From Cyclobacterium xiamenense (GTDB lineage: Bacteria; Bacteroidota; Bacteroidia; Cytophagales; Cyclobacteriaceae): DNA of 64,000 nucleotides. A model generated the notes under the pieces. The model saw only the letters and a program-made list of their open reading frames with translations, did not search any database and was not told the DNA's origin. How positions within the stretch are numbered: the first letter of the stretch is position 1; every line of letters starts with the position of its first letter. The translations under genes and the position numbers were made by a program. Below are positions 62,916 through 64,000 of the stretch, one piece after another. The stretch is taken from positions 89,495 through 153,494 of the forward strand of contig NZ_WIOK01000014.1 in the NCBI RefSeq assembly GCF_009467825.1, in the 5' to 3' direction.

Positions 62916-63331
62916 GACAAATCCGCCTCTACTTGTTCCATTTTTATCTTAAACGCAAAAAATGCTTCGAAGTACTGTGTAATGATTTTCTGGGCGATTT
63001 CAACAGCAATTGCTTCGTTATAGGTATGGCTGCTCCTATTACGGCTTTTTATCATATCCATCCAAATTTCCCCGTCATCGAGTAAATTGTTTTTAAATGA
63101 TTCCCGGGTAGCATCTCTCGATCCCCGTATTTCAAAATTGCCCTGATAGAAAAAGAAATCTTTCATCACTAGCCAGGCTAGTTCATGCGTGTATTCAAAA
63201 GATTGGATAAGCCCCTGTTTTTCCAATTGGCTCAATTCCCGTGTATTGGCCAGGGCTACTGCATCTTCCAGCTGTTTGTATGCTTTCCTGAAATTCGAAA
63301 ACCGTTGTTTCCATCGTATGTCCTTCTCCAT
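62912..63331 (-). CDS. hepT: HepT-like HEPN protein (HI0074 family), putative RNase toxin
   Basis: 139 residues, all alpha-helical. The HEPN active-site motif RX4HXY is intact at Arg97-Asn98-Arg99-Ser100-Ser101-His102-Thr103-Tyr104. In characterised systems Arg and His cleave tRNA or mRNA and the tyrosine receives AMP from MntA. QSFEYTHELAWLVMKDFF (about 43-60) is the conserved helix of the HI0074 family. It lies directly upstream of mntA with a 4-base overlap and has an inverted repeat (63338-63351) just before its ATG. Toxicity is inferred from the family; a solely structural partner is the alternative. Confidence 0.85.
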   Translation of the reverse strand: MEKDIRWKQRFSNFRKAYKQLEDAVALANTRELSQLEKQGLIQSFEYTHELAWLVMKDFFFYQGNFEIRGSRDATRESFKNNLLDDGEIWMDMIKSRNRSSHTYNEAIAVEIAQKIITQYFEAFFAFKIKMEQVEADLS

Positions 63332-63337
63332 ACTAAT

Positions 63338-63351
63338 CTACTATTTAGTAG
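63338..63351. promoter_or_regulatory. Inverted repeat upstream of hepT, possible operator
   Basis: CTACTA and TAGTAG with a two-base centre form a perfect dyad ending 7 bases before the hepT ATG (63331). Such sites are common for self-regulation of toxin-antitoxin operons. No clear promoter box was found nearby. Confidence 0.45.
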
Positions 63352-63354
63352 TAA

Positions 63355-63648
63355 TCAAAATCCGCAATAGCCAGGAGTAACTTCCTGTTGATCAACAAGC
63401 AACGGTTTTAAATCAGTTCTGACCTCAATCAACGATTTGAGAACCGCCCAACAGCTCTTTCACTAGTACCGGTAAATTAATCATTTCAGACAGGTAAACC
63501 ATGCGAATGCATCCATTTTTTCAACGTCATACCTTTCCAGAAACCTGTTTTCTTTGGTTTTAACAGCTAAACGCATGCAGTCGATCATTAATTTTCTATT
63601 GGATACTACTTGTCTATTGGTAACCAATGACCTACCGATGACGTAATT
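63355..63648 (-). pseudogene. Unrecognised coding remnant with frame shifts upstream of hepT
   Basis: On the minus strand three short stretches read like natural protein in successive frames. First, a frame open from 63648 to a stop at 63481-63483 (contains MIDCMRLAVKTKENRFLERY, then EKMDAFAWFTCLK). Next, ATG 63484, overlapping that stop, gives MINLPVLVKELLGGSQIVD. Then a shifted frame to the stop at 63355-63357 contains WAVLKSLIEVRTDLKPLLVD. Each is too short to be a usual gene, and together they suggest a decayed gene of about 95 codons. I cannot name the family. It could also be two tiny overlapping genes. Confidence 0.3.
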
Positions 63649-63666
63649 TTACCACCCCCTGTCTCC

Positions 63667-63686
63667 CCCTCCTGTTTTCAGGAGGG
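63667..63686. repeat. GC-rich hairpin beside the IS element
   Basis: A perfect 8-base stem (CCCTCCTG/CAGGAGGG) with a TTTT loop, followed by a second dyad (TTGGGG at 63690-63695 with CCCCAA at 63705-63710). The pair lies just outside the putative IS end. It resembles interspersed palindromic repeats or a terminator lacking a T run; copies elsewhere cannot be checked here. Confidence 0.5.
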
Positions 63687-63713
63687 AGGTTGGGGTATAA
63701 TACTCCCCAAAAT

Positions 63714-64000
63714 TGAGACCAGAGGTTAAGTTAAAAAAAACGATTAAATTTAACCTTATGAACAAGCAAACAAGGAGGAAGTTTTCCGCAGAATTCAAGG
63801 CGAAAGTAGCCCTTGAAGCGGTTAAGAATCAGCAGACATTGGCTGAGTTATCCAAAAAATTCGACATTAGCCCCGTAGTTATCTCTAAATGGAAAGGGGA
63901 GTTTCTAGAGAACATTTCGGCGGCATTTGAAAAGGAGTCTCCCAATAAAAAGGAAGAAGGTCCGGGGATCGAGCAGCTGTATGCGCAGATCGGTGAGCTG
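63714..64000 (+). mobile_element. Left end of an IS3-family insertion sequence, cut by window edge
   Basis: The left boundary is placed at TGAGACCAGAGG (63714), since IS3 elements begin with TG, followed by an A-rich leader and the first transposase gene. The right end, inverted repeat and target duplication lie beyond the window, so the boundary is a proposal. Confidence 0.6.
63758..64000 (+). CDS. IS3-family transposase OrfA (partial)
   Basis: An open frame from ATG 63758 to the window edge gives 81 residues. NKQTRRKFSAEFKAKVALEAV, then LAELSKKFDISPVVISKWKGEFLEN is the Transposase_8 helix-turn-helix of IS3 OrfA proteins; EKESPNKKEEGPGIEQLYAQIGEL begins the leucine-zipper region. OrfA binds the element's ends and is normally fused by frameshift to the OrfB integrase, which would lie to the right. 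No decay is seen in the visible part, so the element may be active. Confidence 0.9.
   Translation, partial: MNKQTRRKFSAEFKAKVALEAVKNQQTLAELSKKFDISPVVISKWKGEFLENISAAFEKESPNKKEEGPGIEQLYAQIGEL

Noticed and set aside
1..64000. CRISPR arrays, rRNA and tRNA genes
   Set aside because: No regularly spaced repeats, rRNA-like stretches or cloverleaf sequences were recognised by eye. A covariance-model search could still find a small RNA.

Overview
The window is about 64 kb of a Bacteroidota chromosome. The evidence is type IX secretion and gliding genes (porU, porV, sprA, a PorP/SprF protein, two T9SS type B sorting domains), Bacteroidota-type promoters (TTTG, 18-19 bases, TAnnTTTG), few Shine-Dalgarno sites and about even base composition. 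The run ruvA-sprA-gcvH-vanZ-tonB and the run dut-TPR-DUF4292-EnvC-tatA-gatA-LysM transglycosylase-DUF4837-malic enzyme recall gene orders I know from gliding Flavobacteriia and relatives. The class is not proven from the sequence alone. Almost everything reads as intact, densely packed core genome; only the last 1.5 kb looks accessory.

Layout. 1-1.3 kb: the tail of a T9SS-exported surface protein with its PorP/SprF partner. 1.4-5.7 kb: a tightly packed YfhO, GT4 glycosyltransferase and FkbM methyltransferase set. 5.7-8.7 kb (minus): a 984-residue SprB-like secreted protein. 8.9-13.2 kb: a Wzx-like flippase, a second GT4 enzyme and isocitrate dehydrogenase. 13.5-27.4 kb (plus): enoyl-CoA hydratase, a second flippase, dUTPase, TPR protein, DUF4292 lipoprotein, EnvC-like protein, TatA, GatA, lytic transglycosylase, DUF4837 lipoprotein, malic enzyme and RuvA. 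27.4-36.2 kb: the giant translocon protein SprA, GcvH, a VanZ-like protein and TonB, closed by a strong terminator. 36.2-42.2 kb: a DUF2237 protein, then a minus-strand operon of FAD oxidoreductase, TolB/beta-barrel fusion and YicC. 42.2-49.3 kb (plus): metallo-hydrolase, phosphatidylserine synthase, PorU, PorV and an M16-like protein, joined by 4-17 base overlaps. 49.3-53.2 kb (mostly minus): GT2, YigZ, a DEDDy exonuclease and NhaC. 53.4-62.5 kb: Mpo1-like protein, CPA2/KefB antiporter, QueA, MacB-type permease, RecA, DUF3108 protein and a PhoB/PhoR-like two-component pair. 62.6-64 kb: a HepT-MntA (HEPN/MNT) toxin-antitoxin pair, a decayed coding region and the left end of an IS3-family element.

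How it fits together. The strongest theme is building the cell surface. SprA is the outer-membrane translocon pore, PorV shuttles cargo and PorU removes the sorting domain and attaches cargo to the surface. Two cargo-type CTD proteins, a PorP/SprF partner, flippases, glycosyltransferases and a methyltransferase for surface glycans, phospholipid synthesis, murein remodelling and TonB energy coupling all lie in the same 50 kb. Housekeeping genes (recA, ruvA, queA, gatA, dut, gcvH, IDH, maeB) sit between them. I found no CRISPR array, rRNA or recognisable tRNA. The most useful leads are the TolB/barrel fusion with a dead peptidase-like N-terminus, the inactive M16-like protein translated with porU-porV, the zinc-site-deficient EnvC-like protein and the HepT-MntA pair beside the IS element.
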